Assembly: GCA_050084515.1 (NCBI GenBank)
Contig: CM114272.1
Location: forward strand, 47,368,001 to 47,432,000
DNA: 64,000 nt
Reading direction: 5' to 3'
From: Blasia pusilla
Taxonomy: Eukaryota > Marchantiophyta > Marchantiopsida > Blasiales
Shown here piece after piece: positions 36,493 through 50,724 of the stretch. The position numbers and the translations under genes are program-made. Below the pieces are notes generated by a model. That model was not told where the DNA came from. It worked only from the letters and a program-made list of their open reading frames with translations, and made no database searches. Within the stretch, counting starts at the first letter, position 1, and each line of letters starts with the position of its first letter.

Positions 36493-37504
36493 CATCAGGA
36501 AGTCATCACACCAAGAGGAGTCCTTCCATAGACTTCGAGGTCCCCATCTTACAACCTCCATTTTGGTACTCCACCAAATTGCATGCCTAACCTGCGAAGT
36601 GTCTACTTGTAGAGTACTATGAAACTACTTTCCAATGGCGCATTCGTTCCCAGGCCCGTGCTTAGTAAGACCCAGGTTTTTCAGAATTGCCTTTTTAATA
36701 CCTCAGTATAATCCAATATTTGCTTGGCGCAATGATAGAGAAAACAGACGTTCCAACCAAAATGAATCAAGGAAATTGCCCAAATGGAACACAAGAGGGA
36801 CTTCATGGGTGAGGACACCAGTTTTCATGCTTTCCCCGGTTAGAAAGGATTTCAGAAAAAGACCAGATCTCACTCTTGTGACATTGGTATTTCACAACAA
36901 TCGGATTTGAAGTGATATCAAGAGGCAAACAAGAAAAGGCCACTTTTTCAATTATGAAAGGTGACCACCTTTATTGTAGTTACACTCTTGGTTGCAGTTG
37001 AAAAGCGAGGCGAGAAAGGATTCCCGAGGGCAGATTTTGTGCCAACATCCTGCAATTGAAAATTCTCTTACTACTTCCAATCTACTGGCTACCAAAGAAT
37101 TATCCACATTGAGAATTCTATCCCAACTCCCAACTGCTTTACTTCTGGAAGTGCAGAGGGGTGCCCATTACATGTCAATGCTAACTCCAAGCATTGTGAC
37201 AAGCTGTACTTAATGTACAATGGTCCAACTTATCTTTGGGTTTGAAACCCTTTCTTCAGAGAGGACACCAGATCTAGTGGGAACTGTATCATCAGTATTC
37301 CATGTCCCCCTTATCTAATCCGTCATTGACAGTCACCAAGCAGAGGTTAGTGAGGGTCCAGATCAAAGGCTCGGCAACAGTGTTCCTTTGGTACAAGATC
37401 ACACTTTGGTGATACACAACTTCAAAGGCATCCTTCCACTGACATTTGAGAATATTACTCTAATCGATTTGAAAAAAATTATGTGTACAACGATAGCAGG
37501 GCAG

Positions 37505-40500
37505 TTATGGAACAGCAACAATTCCACCCTCAACTCGCCGATCCACTATACCTTCATCATCAGAGCTTTTTGGATCTTGCTTGGGTTTGGCCATGATACG
37601 AGTAAATCCATAACCAAGAGAGGTCCCGCTGTTCTCAGAGAGCTGCATTTTCATGGAAACAGCACAGCCCGCTGTTATGATTGGGACATACAAGAGTTTC
37701 AAAGAAACTATCCCCTCAGCACCAGACCAAAAGTAAAAGCCTGGATGGTACCCATTCCATCTTACACTGGACCTTAGCTAGAGACAACATATAGAGCTGA
37801 AATCGAAACCAAGCCTACCTCTGTCAGCTCAGAGAGATGACGGTTGCGAAATTCCTCGATGGCAGATGCAATCTCATAAGCTGGTACCTTTGCCTGTTAG
37901 ATATTCAGAAACTAAAATAAGCTCACAAAGCGACAATCAACTGTTACACTTGTGAGTGCTCACATTCACATCATCGCCATAATACATGACCGAATAAAAT
38001 CAAAATCTACATTTTGAACTGTGGTATTCCAGGCAATAAAGTATACTGCACCCTAAAACACTATCCTACTTAGTATAGGGCTGTGAACTCGATTGTGCAT
38101 ATCGTACCAGTTGATGGCCAATTTCTTACCTGTGCCAGGACAGCAGCTGCAAGCTGCAAGCTGGGCTCTAAGGTTTCTGGAACAACCTACACATTTCAAA
38201 TTCGGCAGTTTCAGTTATCAAAACAGTTTCCTTCGCATGCGTCATGCATTATCACACCTTGAAGTGTGTGGCTGTGTATCATTCTTAGATGACTTTCTTG
38301 GGATCTTACCTTCCCCTGTACAATTGAAGACGGCATATAATTTTGCGGTAGACATACTAGAATATGAACTCTATAGTTTGTAGCATTACTGCAACTTCTG
38401 TAAAGCTTCTAAGATCAACAATTGTCAGAAACAACTTGTGTCCATCATAACCCTGATGAGAGCATAACATTCATGGAGGAAAGATCGTTCCCAGTGATAG
38501 TCCCTTGCACTCGGTGCTAATCCCTTGGACTCAAAGATTGATGTCTGTCCATGGACTCCTTCCTTGATTGACTGCACGTAGCATGAATACTGCTTTCCAT
38601 TGATTACATTTCTCTATTTATGAAAGTAAAGATTGGATTGATATTCGGCAAAATACTTGACATGCATACTAATCTGGCATCCTTGCCAGCAACACAACCA
38701 CACTCACCGCAGTTGCACCTGCCTTCTCCAGATTAATGCCATGGTCCACATCATGGGCACGCACAAATGTTTTCACATTTGGGAAGTGTTTGCTGAGTGC
38801 CCACACAGTTCGATAGTTGGCACCTGGGGTGTCTAATGTGATCACTGCAGCAGCAGCCCTATTTGCACCAACTTTGTGAAGTACCTGGAATTGCACAATC
38901 CAAAACCATTTAGCAAGAGAAAAATCTCAATTACAAATAGACTTCCTGCCCAGTCACACAACAAAAACTCGTCATTCTAGTTTGTATGAATATTTTAAAA
39001 TTGTAAGAGCTCTTCGTCATTTTTTCTTTCCAGGAGACTTTTTGACGTGTTATCCAAGACTGGTGGAGAGATAGTATAATACTTAATGAACATACTTTCT
39101 AATCATCATCTAGTTTTCCTTCATCTGTCATACGACATAATAGTACCAAGGCTTTGACAGGCATCATTCAGAACAATTGTCTGTAATACAAGACCAGGTT
39201 CTACCATGGATAGCATTCAGGCGAGAAAAACTTAGAAGCCCAAAAGTTGGAGACCACAGATGAACCAGTTTTCATGGAGATGATAGATTTGTTCATGTCC
39301 TACCTCTCTGCTTCCAGCATCTCCGAAGTAAACAGGAAGATCCAGGGCTCGTCCAATACTGACACGTTCACTACAATCCCAGATTTCAATACACAAAACT
39401 TTTAGTCTTATACAGTCTTTTCTTAGTTGCTCCTCACTTAATTACTCTCCCATTCTCTTGAATACCTATCATCTTACCAACTAGCAAAATTTTATTTTCA
39501 ACCACAAATGAGCCACAACAGGACCTCATGTAATAAGGCCAGATACAATCAACCAAGCCCAAGTTGAAAATCAGAATTCACTGCTTTAATTTCTGCCTGC
39601 CATGCAGAAAACATGTAGTAACAACCAGTAGATCCTGGTTCTTCAACTGAAGACTGCCTGATAAAGCACTCTTACGGGCCAAGCTGGATCTCTAAGTGCA
39701 GTCAATGATAGAAATGTTGAGCTAGACGAAGATGCCATTCTTGCATCAAAAATCTGAGGAGAATGTGTTCTAAGTTGTACAGACACAGAAGACAGTTTGA
39801 AACAGAGCCTAGGAATCCTGAAGGCATTTCATCCTATTCCTTACCTACGAACATCCAACGCCACAAAAGGTATCAGCCGTTCTGAAAGAAGCTGTGCAAT
39901 AATCTGCATAGACAAGAACACGTCATGCTACCTCCACTGCTGAAGATTCTAGAATGAATCAACCAATTTGTTTGATAAGATCTGATATAGAATTCGAAGC
40001 AGCATTAAGCCCATGCATTATGTGATATTCACAGCTTTACTAGCCAAAATGTACTGGATTGAAGAAACTAGTAACCCTCCAGCTTCATATCAACATCAGC
40101 CAATGCACAGGAATGATCCACGAGTAGAATTTAAGGGTTGTGAAGTATTTAAGGTACCTGCCCTACACGTCCAAATCCACAAATTATAATATGGCCTTGC
40201 AGATCATCCGTCTGCAACAAACATGTCAAACCACTGAGTTACTGATTGGCTACTATGGCACGGGACTCATCACCATACTGAAAGACCCTTGTTGCCAAGA
40301 CACTTATGCGGTGAATGGTACCTCATTCTCTTGTGGTAGCAAACTTCGTACATCTTGCTGTTCAAACCTTGCGGCAATAAGTTGGCCCCCAGCTGCAAGC
40401 CAAGGGGTGAGAGCCATAGACAGACCAACCACTAAGAATAAGAGTGATGATAACTCATTGGTCATGATTCCCTGCCAAGAAACCACTCTGAACGGGTTAG

Positions 40501-43500
40501 AATAATCATCCGAGTTTTTTTTAAAGGAGGAAAAGAGCCATAGAAGAAGTTTCTACCAAACTTGTTGAACCTTAAGAATTTCATCTAGAATTATTTTCTG
40601 AAATGAAGGAAGGAATGATGAATAAATAGGTTTATTGCCCATATGGATCCTAGGGCCATGGGACTTACTTTTGCAAGTTGGACAGTAATTGACAAGAAAG
40701 GAAAAGAAAAGGCATCACCAGCGAGGGCCTAACAGTTGCTTTGTGAAAGGTAGTGCTCTCTAGCTTTCAAACATCTATGCTAGATATTAGCAGTCTGCAC
40801 CTGGGTCCTGTCTAGCGGACTCAGAGACCTTGAGGTCATGATCTTGAAAGAGACCGGGAAACTCAGCTCTTACATGATCCTGGAAACAGAATTAGAGCTG
40901 TAGAAGAAGTTACTGTTATGGTATAGGGCCCCAACTTTGATAATAATGAAGTCAGTAAGAAACGTTCCCATTTTAAGTGAACTAACCAACCTCAACCAAA
41001 GCCCGTACTGGATCCAAATGTATCAATTCACAGTTTGGGAATAATTTACGGCTGCTTCTTTTTTGAGTGTCGCAAACGTTGTCCAAATCTCGCAATGGTC
41101 TTCATAACTTTCTTACAACCTTGAGAATTCCAAATAAGAGGCATCCCTACATTGAACCGCTCTGAGAATGAAGTAGTTTTTGGTCTGTACAGACCCAAGA
41201 GGGCCACAGAACTTAAAATTTTAAAAATTGTAGTACCAACCTACCCCAAATCATGCAAGAGTGGTTACAGCGTAAGAACACATCATTTTCTAAAGAGGAC
41301 TATTCTGGATTACCAACTACCACCCATACATTGATGTATAAACATAGATATTTAAACCTACTTTTTACTGGACACGACCACACTTGCACAAGGGTAAAGA
41401 CCTGGAACAGTTTAGGGCAGTCCTTCCCAGTGCTCTCGTACTAGCTGTATTAGAAAAGTAGTGCTATCCCCTGTCCCATTTGTCTAAACTAAAATTGCAA
41501 TATCTCCAGAGTCTCTCATCCTTCTTTGTGAATGAAAACTTTCCCTTTTCCAGCCTTTAGCCTAATTAGTCACACCTGAATTCGGCCATGCCTTACATCA
41601 CTTCAAAAATGTGGAGGCTTAAAAGGAGAGGCTTGTTGAATTGATCGCCGAGCCCTTATTAAGGTGTGAGAGTCATCTTTTCCCTTAGTGATCTGGTGAA
41701 CGAGTAATCTTTTCCCCTCGGGATGCCCAGGACAGTGATCTGAATCACTGCCCTGCCCATGTATGAAGATTCACATCTTCTTTGCTGGCTAGAGTTGACA
41801 TCCAAAGCAGACAGACTTTGTTCTTTACAGATTCATTTACATTCAAAGATTTATAGCAGAACTTGGAGAGATTCTGCAAGTACAGTTCGAGACCATGTGC
41901 ACCTTCTCAACCCAATAAAAACTCGCCACAGAAACAAATAGGTGTAGGCTTGGTCCCATAAAGCAAGCTAGGTCACTCTTTCCCTTGTTCTGAAGTTGAG
42001 TTCACTGTCATCAAATCTAGCAGAAATGGGAATCATGTTGTCAACATATTCCAGTTTTCTGCAAAGGTTAGACCCAGGTCCACACCCAAGAAATTTTAAC
42101 TTTGCCCCTTCCTAAAAGGTACCTTGCAATTATAGAAAACATATCTTGTGAATGGATTGATTCCTTCAGAGAACTCCCCATTCTGTTGACCAGGAATATA
42201 AGCTTGCCTCCTCTCAACAGCGGTTATCCGCATTGGAGCTGTTCCCTCGTCTGTCTCAGAACTTCATCTTCTTAATCCCACCTTCTTGTGCTCCATCGGG
42301 TCTATAGTTGCTACCCTGTCTGCTTTACTTCAATTCTACCCATGTGCATTAAGGCGGAAAGAGAAGAAAAATCATAACCGCTAATCCCAAAAACCATCAG
42401 AGGTAAAAGCAAAGACGAATCCACTTTGGCGACCTGGGCTTAAACAGCCTTTCCAGCATCTCAAGTGTACAGAACCATGAAAGGATGAACTCTGGAAGGT
42501 ACAGGTTTAAGAAAGAAGGTTAATCTGGTGGTCCCAGGCTCTTGGCTCCATTTTCGGCAGCCAGGTTCAAGACTCTGTTTCAAATACCTCACGATAGATC
42601 CCGAATTCAGGGTATTGATGCTCTCATTGCGGAGGACCTGTTCACTAGCGTGAGCAAAGAGCCTTTTTCTCAATAATTAGAAAGTATATGTCTAAAGGTG
42701 TGATGGAGACTGGTGTATGTTGAGAATTTAGTATATCCCAAACAGAAGACATATGGATTGTATGGTGTACAGTAATAAGCTAGGAACTAAGATTGGCAAA
42801 GAGTATGGACTACAGTTGCCCCTGCCCTGATCTAGTATAGTAGGAAGAAAGGTATAAACAGATAGTTATGACTAACGTCTTTCTAAGTTTAGGGACAGCT
42901 GTTGTAGAGGAATAAGTTCATCAGCCTCATTTCTAGAGATATCTCAGGGCTCATTTCAGGGCAGCCTAAATCTAGCTACCTATAATTGCTAAGTTGTCAA
43001 GACCTCTTGACCCTTGTTAGGAACTCACCAAACATGGTAAATCTCAAGCTGGCGGTGTTGTCGGACACACCCTACAGCACTGCATAAGAGTGCTATAGGC
43101 CAGTTGGTCCTTGCTAGTATCTGTAGAGGATAGACTTGTCATATCCTATCTTTTCTTTATGATATCCTAGAGAAAAGATACTAGCTATGTACAAGAGATG
43201 GGAAATGAACTAAACTGTTGTTAAGCAGAAGTGTTCAAAATAGTTAATATCTAGATTAGGCATGACCTCAAATAGTTAGCTAAAGTAGGGTCCCCAATCT
43301 ATTAGTGCTAATCTTGGATTAGGACTAGCAACCTCATTAGAATACTGAGGAGATTTTCCTTCAAGCTTAACATCTTTTGTGGTGACTTCCTACTCTTGAT
43401 TAATCAATTGAGGTTAGTTTTGAGGATCATACCTGATTCACAGCTTCTCCAAAAGCAACAAAAGCAAATTCTCCCCCGGGAGCCAAGAGTAACCCTGCTC

Positions 43501-46500
43501 TTATTGCTGCAATTGTTGAGAGACCAAAAATACGACCCATTGCAGCAAACAACACAGTCTTTCCAATGATAAGAGCAGCTAGGGCACCAAGTATCACCCG
43601 AAATTTGACAACAAAGAGCTGTGGATCTATTGACATGCCCACCTGCAGATCAACGAGATTATTTTTCAATGGCATATCATGATAGAAACTGAAATTGATT
43701 CCTTACAAGTTGTGCCATACAAACGCAAACATGGACTGACTGCTTCATTCACCATAGTCATAATTAGTGGACAAGCAATTTGTGGCAAACATCAACTCTA
43801 AGTGACTAAGAACTGATCTGTACAATTGCAGTGTGAAATACCCAGTTGAATTCTTGTCAGGAAAGATCAACTCATACAAAAAATCAGAATAAGAGCTTTA
43901 ATCAATATGCTTTTGGTTTGCATACCGTCATAAAGAAAAGACCAAGTAACAACCCCCGGTAAGGAGCAATGTCAGATTCCACTTGTAGGGCAAATTCTGT
44001 CTCTGCAAGCAACAACCCTGCCAGGAAAGCTCCAAGAGCCATCGAGAGCCCAGCCTGCAACGACAAAGGTTTGCTCAGCAAGGTCACCTTCCCTTCCTTC
44101 CCACATAACCATCATTTACGGTATCGCAATGACCTAGAGAACAAGACTTCTGGACATCGAAAAATCAGTGGATTGATTCTTAGATCCCGCCAAACTATCC
44201 AATTTCAAACCCTAAGGTATTGAGAGAATCAAAAACAATTACCCGAGCTGTCAGAACACTGGTACCCAACACCACTAGCAGAGTGTTGGCTGCGAAAATT
44301 TCAGCGTTGTGATTATCAGCCATTTGCTTGTAAATAGGGCGCAGCAACTGTGAACAGACCCGAACAAAGATAATTAGTTTGGAGATGAAGGCCGACTAGA
44401 GCATGTGACAGACAGCAATTCTAAGAAGCCTATGCTCTGCACAAACTATAAATCCTTGTGAATCATGCCCTAGTCCTGCAAATTTCAAGCAAAACCAAGT
44501 TACAGAGACGAAGTTGTGAGAGATTTGACTTCCTGCACAGACCAGGCCAGCTCTGGACATGTATAGCTAATCATCTTCTTAGTAAGTGTAGAAAGTAGGG
44601 TTCTCATTGTCTCTAATGTGTAATTACTAAAAAGTTTAGCTATCTTATAGACTGCATTCTCTTATAGAGTGTCATCAATGACTTTCTTTGTCAGTCGCTG
44701 CATTACCAGGCTGGCATGTTACAAGAGGGTGCATCTCTACATCTTAGAATATTAGGTCAGACAGAGAGGAAGAGAGATTCTTGACCCAGGTATAGAGAAT
44801 ACTTGTACCAGAAAAAACCTATTTTTTTTATGACTCACCAGACGACCACCAGCAATGATGCCTCCAATCGCAATCACTGCCTTGATTGCAGCAATTCCTA
44901 AAGCTTCTGCAATTTCTCTGAATCCCACCTGCCACATTAGCAGGACGCCATTAGCCAATGAAGACCTCTAGAATCTAGCAATCACTCTTTCACTCCTCCC
45001 GAGAATCGTAAGCAAAGTGACTCCCCTCACACTGAGGTACATTGGTAAGCGCTTCCATCTCCTTTTGAATAATAAGTTTCCCATACACTCTCAAAGAAGT
45101 CTTGGCAAAACACTTCATCCTAAAACTCGGTACTAACTCTGGCAACCAAAATAGCTTACCCCTCCTTTCGCACCCAACAGAGGGATCAATATCAGAAGCA
45201 CCACCACAGCAAGATCCTGCAAAATCGAAGTGCATGAATTTGCTCAAAAACATTAAAAAAATATACACCCATGCCTGATTACTGGCTAGCTCAAGGTAAA
45301 AGCAAATTCGCTTACGTCACCAGCAGACCTGAACATTTGGGGCACATTAATTCATGCTAAGTAATAGTTATTTGTTCTCTATGAAGCACACAGTTGTGGG
45401 GACATCATTCTGTCCAAGGATCCCTCCTCAAAAAGACTTTCCAACCAATATTAAATCTTCATTTGGGGACTGACCAGAAACAGATGAAGAAAGTTGGTTG
45501 ATTTGATTTAGGAAAATGCCAAATTTTCATTGAAAAATGTACCCACTGACTATTCTACGGAAACTTCCCACATGACAACCTGGAAAAGAAGGACTGAGAA
45601 AGTTGCTCGTCCATGGCGTGATGTGCTCTCTCCCCTTTCCTGCAAAACCTGTATTTTCAAATCCCAAAGAAGCCCAAAGAAGCGTTGTTAAACCAGCCGA
45701 CAAGTCCATACATACTTGCCAATACATAGCATACCGTACAAGACACTAAGTTTGCCATAACACATGAATGACATATTTGAAACACATATTTTCTAGTCCT
45801 CTGCATGTTGGTCTAAGATTTATGATCTCTCACATTTTCTCAGTGTACTAGAGTAAAAGAAAATCTGAAAGTATCTACAAAGAATGTTAAGGAAAAATAC
45901 CTGAAGTACTACAGCTGTAGAGGACAAGGCTAAACCATTGCCAATAACTAGTGCAGCTGGCCCGGAAAGCCCTACTACAAAGTGCAAGAAGACACCCACA
46001 GATGCTGCTGTGGCCAACACCTGCATTCAAAGAGATGCATTCATCATCCCAGACCTAAACCATCATGCTTCATAATCAAACAATGTGGCTTTTCTTTACT
46101 AGTGGGAACATTTCAAGCGAGAAAAGTAACAAACCCCTCTATTGCACAAATGTAAGGAGCAGACCAATTACGAGTGAAAAGGATTATCTCTTCCACCTAC
46201 CTTGTCTCTGCTCCCACTAATCTGGCTTATGAGTACTGTAGTAAATTACACAAAATAAATGCCACTGCTAGATTCTTGTATGTAAAACCGATGATAATAA
46301 AAACAAAACACAAAAAAGTGTCGTTCTTCTTCATCAAGAAGACTTTTTTAATCTTAATGGCTACATGGAAGGAACAATAGAATAAGAACACCGCCAGACA
46401 TTACAGAAATCTTATTCATACCTGTGTAGTTCCTAGTCCAAAGACATACTTCTTCATAGAACTCAGCCTCTCCACGGACAACTGCAAAGGGCAGGTTACA

Positions 46501-49500
46501 AGTGGTCAAGATTTTAGAAATGTGTCGGACTACACTGGAGAAACTAACACGAAAACAAACTCCAAACTTCAGAACATCACCATATGTGGCATCCTTCACA
46601 TATTGCCTTTGACATAAGAGGTGGCATCAAAGCTGCAATCTATACTTACACAATCTTAGGTTTAACCTTGATATCCACATCGACAGTTCAAAGACTTTAA
46701 AGTGTTGAAATTGCAACTGTGAGATCATGTACAGAATTTAACTTTACTATGAAAAGTTACTTTTATTATCTGTAGGTAATACTATATTTTTAGGATTGTT
46801 AACTTATCCTTTAGGGTTTCCCAATAGCTTCCTTTAGTCTTGGTTAAAGACCTTTAGGGTTCAAGATAGCCAGGAGCTGTCCTATATGAGCAAGACGCTT
46901 ACCAGAGCACTCTCATTCTCTTCCCTACTTTCCCCAGCTCCTGGACCTGCGAACTTCCTGAATGCTGCCTCTCAGCATTCAGGAATGAAGGAGTTGAATG
47001 AAGGACTTGGTGTTTTGGAGGATCTACAGCTGGAGGAGATAGTGTGCTGCCTGGAGGCATCAATAGTGTAGAAAGTCTCTTCTTCCTATAAGCAGGAAGT
47101 CTATGAGCAGTAGATCAATCAGATCTCTCTCATTGTTTTGTAAGTACAAGTTTCCTTTCCTATTTGACATATGTGAGGCTATTCCATGTATCTGGAATCT
47201 GCTGCGACATCTAAGACAACTTGGAGAAACAAATTAGTTATGTCATCAAAGTCAGTATTTGTTTGGTTGTCTTTTTTTTTACAAAGCTCACCATTTCTGT
47301 CCAACACAACATTCACAAGAGACCAATAGGTTACCTCTAGACCAATGTTGAAAAGTAAAAAAACCACCCCGAATTCAGCAATGGCCTTTGTTCCATGGAC
47401 ATGTCGGATGATGTGTAGAGTGTGGGGTCCAATCAAAACCCCTGCAACTAGGTAGCCTAACACAGGACTCCCTGCACCAATCATCGTCGTCACATTTGCA
47501 TCAACATGTGGCATAATCTGTGTTACTATACTCAAAAATTATTTAGAATCAATCTGCAAGAGAAATTGATGACAATGACATTTCATATCAGAATCCTGAA
47601 AGACTCTTTGCATGAAAATACAGGGTCATCTTCCCAAACTTCAGATGCTGAATTAAGCCAAAAAGAGGCGACATACCTCCTGGGATTTTCATAAAGAGAG
47701 GCACAAAGATCACACTGGCTAGAAGGAGCCAAAGAACATCAAAAAGAGATCTCTCTTCTTCATTCACCTGCCAAGATAAAAAGCAAAACCAAAATAGCAC
47801 AATATCAGCCAAGCTATTAAATTGACAGTTTTTTACAGGTGTGGAGTTTGCATGGAAGTCACAATTATGATAAGGGGTGCTCTAATATCGCTCGAACATG
47901 CTCATACCACCTAGTTTGCAGTCTACAATCATCTATAAACTTTTGGAAATTTTACTTAGCAAGTTTTAACCCAAGCGTATATGTCTCACCTCTTGAGCTG
48001 GCAGCTTCTCCACCAAATCCTTCACCCTCCTGGTGAACTTTTTGAGTTCAGTTACTATGGGCTTGGTATCTGTCTTCACTTGCTCGATAGTAGTGCTGTA
48101 TTCAGAAGGTGAAGGTAGGAGTGCGCGTCTCTCCAGACGGCTGTTTACATAGGTACTCCTGTCAAGGACGGAAAAAAAAATTGTTAGCAACAGCAACTAC
48201 ATTCATGAACTCGACATAGGGATTTGACGTTGACAGCATCTATCAGAAGAATGCCTGTTTGCGGCAAAGTTCTATGCGAGATGCTCCTCTCTACATGCAA
48301 AAACAGAACCACGAACTCCCTCTTGCCTTTTAAAGGAGATCCGATGGGTGGAGCCAGATGCCAACAGCTTCTAACAGTCTTGGAGGTGTACTGTAAATGC
48401 TTCAATTCTTCAAATTTTGGTTGAGATCCCCCGCAGTCAAAAGAAAGTACATTATTGGCAGACCATGGACTGCAATAGGTTATAGCTCACCCTCTCAAGC
48501 AACCACACTATGGGGATACGAAATGCACTAATTACAAGAATGCAACTAAAGCTATAAAACGGGATTCCTAATCAACAGAAATGTCATTTGGAGAGCTCAA
48601 GTTACTGTACCCTGCGAGGATCAGAGCCGCGCCAATTACAATTTTTGCTAACTGTGGCTTCAAGTTTGTCGCAAACTCTGCAAACGCTTTCCCAGGTGAA
48701 AACTCTTCTCCATCCTCAGATGAAAAGTAGCTAGCTGGGAAAAATCGAGAAGACCTCTTCTTTGATGTCTTGGGAATCGGGAGTTCTTTCAACATGTCAA
48801 CCCTCTTATGAGCATCTCTGCTGCTGTCAGGATCACCTTCCTTACTAGCCTCTGCAATAAGAAACTTCGAATCCTCCTCCTGGCCCTTCTCCAACACTCC
48901 AGAAGGCTTTCCATCTGACCTACCACTAGATTCTTCCAGAGTGAGCACTTTCTCACCATCCTTCAAGGAAGATGCCTCCTCAATTTTTTCTTCCCTTGCA
49001 ATCTCATGTTCTGCTTCAATCCTTTGCTCCAACTCTTCTTCCATCTCTTCTAAAGTCTTGCCAACTTGTTGAGCAAGCTTCTCTGCCTCTGCTGCAGCAA
49101 AAGCTGTCGCTTTCAATGCCGCCTCAGCTGCATAACTCTCTGCTTTTTGCACAGCAGTTTCCGCATCACCTACCCTTTGTGCGACTGCCAATTCTAAAGC
49201 TACCGCTTTTTCTGCTTCCGCCATGGCACTCAGAACATCTTCATCAGCTGCGACCGCTGTTTCCTTTGCCTTTTCTGCAGCCTGAGTCGTCTGCATAAGC
49301 TCAAGCTGACGTTCTGACTTCTCAATCTTCAAACGAGAAAGTTCAGCTACACACCTTGAAAGTATCGCTTGACTGTCTCTCAAGCCCGCCCTGGCACTCT
49401 CCAACACCTCTGACTCCTCCACTACAGCATTAGCCATGGACAGAGCTACTTCTGCATCTGCCCCCTCCAGTACCATTTTCGTACTTGTAACATTGATCTT

Positions 49501-50724
49501 CTTATCTGTAACAACTTCTTCCGCTTCACCAGTGAGGGGATTCTCTGATGTCACTCTGAGATCCACAACCCTTTCCGTCACAACTTCAATATTCGCCTCC
49601 CCACTGCTGCCTCCCATCTCACCATTCTCCAAAGTAGGCTGGGCGCCATTTCTAACCTTCACCTTATTTAAGGCTACCTCCAGAGCTGCTTCCGCTTTTT
49701 CAAACAGCTCCTCAGCTAGTGCACAAGCAACCGTGGCCCTTTCGAATTCTTCCTCGGCTCTCCTCTCATCCGCAAGCAATTCTTCGACTTTGAACATTGC
49801 GACACTGACCAATTTTTCCGCATCAGCTGCCTCTTCTCTCAAAGCAATCGCCCGTTCGGCAATCCTCTGTGCTTTTTCTTCAGATCTCTCGCTGTTCAGC
49901 CTACAATTTACCAAATCTTCCTGAGCCACTCGAAGAATTTCCTTCAAAACTTCCAAAGGAGAATCTTCGACTTCGTGATCTCTCGCGTCCACCTGCCCCT
50001 CCACGGGTAACTCTCCGACCTTCTGCAATCCCTCCTCTCCAGGACTACCATTCATGTCCCCGCGAACCGCTTTGTCACCAGCATCTCCATACGTACCAGA
50101 GTCCCCCGTTACCTCAGACGACTCCACAATTGCTACTCTATCATTTTCTGCCTCACACCTTGTAACAGTCGAATTCGTCCTTGATGCACGCTTTTCCGAG
50201 AGAATTACTCCAGAAAACCTCAGAGAAACAGTAAAATCTTCTTCCTGGAGACCAAAACCTCTGTAGTGACGACCTGAACCGTCCACGCAAAATTTCCTAT
50301 TTTCCCTACCCGGGGAACTAGTCGTCGATCCCCTGATACGGTACCCAGAAGTTGTACCCTCTCTAGACCTTGATTTCTTCATGCAGAGAGAATTTTCCGA
50401 ATCACCACATTTCATAAAAGAAGACGGGGCCTGAATCCGAGCGCGGTTACCATAGCAATTACTCACAAAAGAGGAAGAGCCCGATCGCTGACGAATCCCA
50501 GAGGCTAAAGTCTTGCGAGAAGAGTATCGAGGTGATCCAGAGAATGACCAGAGAACTGAGGAAGGACTAGAAAAGCTGTGGCTATAAGATTGAACAGCTG
50601 AATGATTCCGCTGGGCACATGAGACGACTCCCGTAGATCTCGAGGGATGCTTGGCAGAACAGAGGCTGGACGCAACCTTCCCATGGCGAATCGTTTCAAA
50701 CCCAACACCAATTCCAGTAGCCAT
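37505..50724 (-). CDS. KEA: Chloroplast K+/H+ efflux antiporter, KEA1/KEA2 type
   Basis: KEA1/2 exchange K+ for H+ across the chloroplast inner envelope and control stromal pH, volume and plastid division. Twenty exons chain without a phase break to 1372 codons: 50724-48611, 48158-47990, 47767-47677, 47471-47335, 46481-46422, 46020-45901, 45639-45580, 45216-45160, 44928-44839, 44347-44243, 44054-43926, 43642-43433, 40471-40322, 40211-40158, 39903-39845, 39370-39304, 38884-38708, 38186-38130, 37893-37819, 37642-37505. Residues 1 to about 60 are Ser/Arg-rich, like a transit peptide. About 240-620 is Ala/Glu/Lys coiled coil. [18 protein letters not shown] (about 655-675) is a KEA1/2 hallmark preceding a membrane segment. 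Residues about 770-1150 form the CPA2 exchanger ([71 protein letters not shown]). The KTN/RCK domain starts with [13 protein letters not shown] (1170-1182, GxGxxG dinucleotide motif). KEA3-type proteins lack the long N-terminus. Arabidopsis KEA1/2 are about 1170-1190 residues, so the N-terminus is longer here. Confidence 0.96.
40625..40965 (-). mobile_element. LINE 3'-end fragment in KEA intron 12
   Basis: Similar to 58975-59400: both share, on plus, TTATTG-CCA followed by AGGGCCATGGGACTTA and TTTTGCA, then a collinear diverged stretch. On the minus strand the sequence runs from eroded protein to an AT-rich AATAAA-like tail, as expected of a 5'-truncated LINE. It lies in the 2.96-kb intron 40472-43432. 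Confidence 0.65.
46703..47283 (+). mobile_element. Solo-LTR-like element in KEA intron 4
   Basis: About 580 bp, closely similar along its length to 61974-62604. It begins TGTTGAAATTGCAACTG and ends TTTTTTTTTACA, with AAAG on both sides. It carries a TATA-like CCTATATGAGC about one third in, a small hairpin (CTGAATGCT / AGCATTCAG, near 46957-46982) and a pyrimidine-rich end. No coding capacity. TG/CA ends, length and TATA position fit a solo LTR, but the target duplication is short and ambiguous (3-4 bp). Confidence 0.7.

Larger units (their letters stand above)
33161..37504. other. AT-rich intergenic sequence between two minus-strand genes
   Basis: No gene recognised. Includes the tandem repeat at 35300-35369 and the hairpin at 36439-36492. 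From about 36.6 kb the composition becomes more mixed and probably includes the KEA 3' UTR. Confidence 0.5.

Noticed and set aside
49436-49924. 162-codon plus-strand frame inside KEA exon 1
   Set aside because: Antisense of the Ala/Glu coiled-coil coding sequence; Ser/Ala-rich shadow frame.
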